Shown here: one piece after another, positions 6,575 to 7,865 of the stretch
Position numbering within the stretch: the stretch's first letter is position 1
How the letters are laid out: each line of letters starts with the position of its first letter
Assembly (NCBI GenBank): GCA_964491375.1
Contig: CAZBGL010000264.1
Location: forward strand, 1-7,865
Length of the DNA stretch: 7,865 bases
Reading direction: 5' to 3'
Origin: CAZBGL01 sp964491375
GTDB taxonomy: Bacteria; Desulfobacterota; Deferrisomatia; Deferrisomatales; Deferrisomataceae
Made by a program: the position numbers and the translations under genes
Notes under the pieces: model-generated
What the model was told of the DNA's origin: nothing
Seen by the model: the letters and a program-made list of their open reading frames with translations, nothing else
Database searches by the model: none

Positions 6575-6582
6575 CGTCGGCA

Positions 6583-6616
6583 GGCATCGGTTCGCCGCCT
6601 TCGTTGCGCCGATGCC
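6583..6616 (+). repeat. Second inverted repeat between rluB and the phosphoesterase gene
   Basis: GGCATCGG (6583-6590) is perfectly complementary to CCGATGCC (6609-6616) with an 18-base loop. It follows the 6540-6574 hairpin by only eight bases. The loop itself is CG-rich. Function is unknown; it may be a paired palindromic repeat unit with the preceding hairpin or a structured leader of the next gene. Confidence 0.45.
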
Positions 6617-6688
6617 GGGAGACGGAGATCACAACGCGTGCCAACCTTCCGTCGTCCTGGCCCTCGGCCGGGAGACCGCGAGGACCCC

Positions 6689-7069
6689 ATGCCGAGATAC
6701 GTCGTCCACGAACACCACGCTCGCCGCCTCCACTGGGACCTGCGGCTGGAGCACCAGGGGGTGCTCGTGAGCTACGCCGTGCCCAAGGGGATTCCCCTGG
6801 AGCGGGGCGTGCGGCGGCTGGCGGTGCGCACCGAGGACCACGACCTTCGGTACGCCGAGTTCCAAGGGGTCATTCCCGAAGGCGAGTACGGCGCCGGCAC
6901 GGTCCGGATCTGGGACCGGGGAAGCTACCAGACCCTGGAAGGGGGGCCCGGCGAGCCGTGGCGGCTCCGCATACGAGGCGAGAGAGTTCAGGGGACCTAC
7001 GTGCTGGTCCCGTTCCCCAAGGGGGGCCCGGGGGCGCACCTCCTGTTCCGCGCACGGGATGCGGCTTGA
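6689..7069 (+). CDS. Stand-alone LigD-type 3'-phosphoesterase domain protein
   Basis: 126 aa. The ATG is supported by GAGGA five bases upstream; an upstream in-frame extension of 45 residues is Arg/Pro-rich and not protein-like. Matches the phosphoesterase (PE) domain found in bacterial NHEJ ligase LigD, which removes 3'-phosphates and terminal ribonucleotides at DNA ends. The motif YVVHEHHARRLHWDLRLEH (4-22) supplies H9, H15, D17 and R19, aligning with H42, H48, D50 and R52 of Pseudomonas LigD. TEDH (48-51) supplies H51, matching H84. SYAVPKG (28-34), GVIPEGEYGAG (60-70) and IWDRGSY complete the family pattern. No ligase, polymerase or Ku gene is in the window, so it is a single-domain version with all visible metal ligands retained. 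DNA-end or RNA-end repair is inferred. Confidence 0.9.
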   Translation: MPRYVVHEHHARRLHWDLRLEHQGVLVSYAVPKGIPLERGVRRLAVRTEDHDLRYAEFQGVIPEGEYGAGTVRIWDRGSYQTLEGGPGEPWRLRIRGERVQGTYVLVPFPKGGPGAHLLFRARDAA

Positions 7070-7094
7070 CCCCGCCCGGGGCCGGCTTCATAAT
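7066..7094 (+). promoter_or_regulatory. Sigma-70-type promoter of ssrA
   Basis: TTGACC (7066-7071, 5/6) is followed by an ideal 17-base spacer and CATAAT (7089-7094, 5/6). The -35 box contains the stop codon of the upstream phosphoesterase gene. The -10 ends ten bases before the mature tmRNA 5' end, so transcription probably starts a few bases upstream of 7105 and the 5' end is trimmed by RNase P. The spacing and the strength of both boxes make this the best promoter in the window. Confidence 0.8.
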
Positions 7095-7104
7095 GTTTTT
7101 CGAT

Positions 7105-7466
7105 GGGGGCGATCCGGTTTCGACGGGGACGCTGAAGCCGGAAGCTGCGTGCCGAGGTGCCCGTGGGCCTCGTAAAACAACGGGCAAAAACACAACTGCC
7201 GACAACTACGAGTTGGCCCTCGCCGCCTGATTGAGCGGCGACGCCCGCGCCGTCCAGCCTGCGGGGCGGATGCGGGTGTCAGCGTAGCAGGCTAGTCCCG
7301 GCGCAGCGCCTTCCGGCGCCGGGGCGAATCCTCAAGGGAGGGCTCGCGGCGTCGGGATCCTGTCCGTGGGAGCCCGCCGCCGTCAGACCCAAAACACGGA
7401 CTACGCACGTAGAGGCTCCGAGCGGATGGTCTCCGGACGGGGGTTCGATTCCCCCCGCCTCCACCA
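7105..7466 (+). ncRNA. ssrA: Transfer-messenger RNA (tmRNA), one-piece
   Basis: 362 nt. Acts with SmpB to release stalled ribosomes and tag the incomplete protein. The acceptor stem pairs GGGGGCG (7105-7111) with CGCCTCC (7456-7462), followed by an encoded ACCA (7463-7466). The conserved TTCGACGGGG follows the 5' strand, and the T arm has a TTCGATT loop between G and C runs (to 7455). Pseudoknot 1 is clear: CGAGG (7153-7157) with CCTCG (7168-7172), and TGCCCG (7158-7163) with CGGGCA (7181-7186). Twelve bases later, with A at -4 as in E. coli, the resume codon GCC (7198) opens the tag frame ADNYELALAA, ending at TGA (7228-7230). The charged alanine would make the tag AADNYELALAA. GGC at 7183 is an alternative resume codon but lies inside the pseudoknot. 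Confidence 0.97.
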
Positions 7467-7478
7467 GTTCGGCGGCAG

Positions 7479-7514
7479 AAGGCCCGCCCCGGCACGGACC
7501 CGGGGCGGGCCTTT
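7479..7514 (+). terminator. Rho-independent terminator of ssrA
   Basis: GGCCCGCCCCGG (7481-7492) pairs perfectly with CCGGGGCGGGCC (7500-7511) around a seven-base loop; flanking AA and TT extend the stem to 14 pairs. A short TTT run (7512-7514) follows. It lies 12 bases after the CCA end of the tmRNA. The stem is very strong and the T tract is weak, as is usual in GC-rich genomes. Confidence 0.85.
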
Positions 7515-7670
7515 GCGGTCTTCCGGGCGAGTCCCGACCTTCCCACACCGGGAGGGCCCCCGGCTCGGGCGGGCGCGAACACGCAATATGCGACCTCGCC
7601 GCGGCAACCCGCCGCTCGGAGACGCCCGGCGAGCACCCTCGGGGCACGCCAACGCCGCTCGGAAACACCA
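7515..7670. other. Gene-free stretch between the ssrA terminator and the right repeat arm
   Basis: No credible coding region or RNA gene is seen. The open frames here on the minus strand run through the repeat arm and the antisense of the tmRNA and have no protein-like composition. A short direct repeat, CGCCGCTCGGA, occurs at 7610-7620 and 7653-7663 (43 bases apart) with similar flanks, suggesting that the repeat-rich zone extends leftward from 7671. No second copy of the tmRNA 3' end is present, so there is no visible integration boundary. Confidence 0.5.
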
Positions 7671-7841
7671 GGGCCGCGGCGACCGTTGGAGCCGCGCCCG
7701 CGCCTCGCAGGGGCCCCTCCCGAACCCGCACGGATCGAACGGGCCGCTCCCACCCGGCCCGGGGGGTCGGATCCGCGAAGGCGGCCGGAAGGCCAGGCGG
7801 TTGTCGCCTCCTGAGCCCGCCGGCCGTGCACGCGAGCGGCA
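7671..7841 (-). repeat. Right arm of the ~170 bp inverted repeat
   Basis: The reverse complement of this segment matches 49-217. Identical stretches are long, including 37 bases at the outer end (7805-7841) and about 23 bases with the GGCCTTCCGGCC palindrome. The main difference is a short block (7795-7804) replaced in the left copy. It lies past the ssrA terminator in DNA with no gene. The two copies are oriented oppositely and sit at the extreme ends of the window. Confidence 0.8.
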
Positions 7842-7865
7842 CCAACGCCTCCGAGCACTCCCACC

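Noticed and set aside
3367..7069. A novel multi-gene system formed by the nucleotidyltransferase, ScpAB, RluB and the phosphoesterase
   Set aside because: scpA-scpB-rluB adjacency is ordinary housekeeping order, and the phosphoesterase has a separate upstream region; nothing shows joint function beyond co-transcription of the first part.
7105..7466. A canonical tRNA at the CCA end
   Set aside because: The acceptor and T arm belong to tmRNA: the partner 5' strand lies 350 bases upstream and a pseudoknot plus tag frame lie between.
7279..7845. Minus-strand open frames with GGIEPPS- or RGESNPRP-like segments
   Set aside because: These words are the well-known false translation of the antisense of a tRNA-like T arm and acceptor end; here they come from the 3' end of ssrA plus the repeat arm.
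1..7865. CRISPR array, transposase, integrase, phage or toxin-antitoxin genes
   Set aside because: I looked on both strands and found no regularly spaced repeats and no protein with such motifs. The only large repeat is the inverted pair near the ends.

Overview
The window is a GC-rich (roughly 70% by eye) bacterial chromosomal segment with short intergenic gaps, strong G/C third-position bias and a one-piece tmRNA gene. The gene set (RNase HI, sugar nucleotidyltransferase, ScpA, ScpB, RluB-type pseudouridine synthase, ssrA) is housekeeping. GC level, gene content and the scpA-scpB-rluB order would fit a high-GC lineage formerly placed in Deltaproteobacteria (Desulfuromonadota/Desulfobacterota-like), but that placement is inference; no taxonomic marker was compared.

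Layout: 1-601 has no convincing gene. It carries one arm of a ~170 bp inverted repeat (49-217) and a less GC-rich leader with a possible promoter, followed by a small cupin-like DUF4863 / 4-hydroxylaminobenzoate lyase-like gene (602-1069, +). A TPR-repeat protein gene (1219-2481, -) faces it convergently. From 2678 to 6507 runs a tight + strand operon of five genes: rnhA (with an extra C-terminal hybrid-binding-like domain), an NDP-sugar pyrophosphorylase-like gene, scpA, scpB and an rluB-type gene. They are joined by ATGA/GTGA overlaps or abutting ends. A gap holding two strong hairpins (6540-6616) leads to a stand-alone LigD-type 3'-phosphoesterase gene (6689-7069, +).

Its stop codon lies inside the -35 box of a good sigma-70-type promoter for ssrA (tmRNA, 7105-7466), which ends in a strong hairpin terminator. 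The last 350 bases have no gene and contain the second, oppositely oriented arm of the ~170 bp repeat (7671-7841).

Functionally the operon combines RNA:DNA hybrid removal, nucleotide-sugar synthesis, chromosome condensation (ScpA and ScpB are the kleisin and kite partners of SMC) and 23S rRNA modification; ssrA adds ribosome rescue. I see no CRISPR array, phage, transposase, toxin-antitoxin or defence module. The less ordinary signals are the matching inverted repeats at both ends of the window, the domain order in the RNase HI, and the hairpin pair upstream of the phosphoesterase gene.
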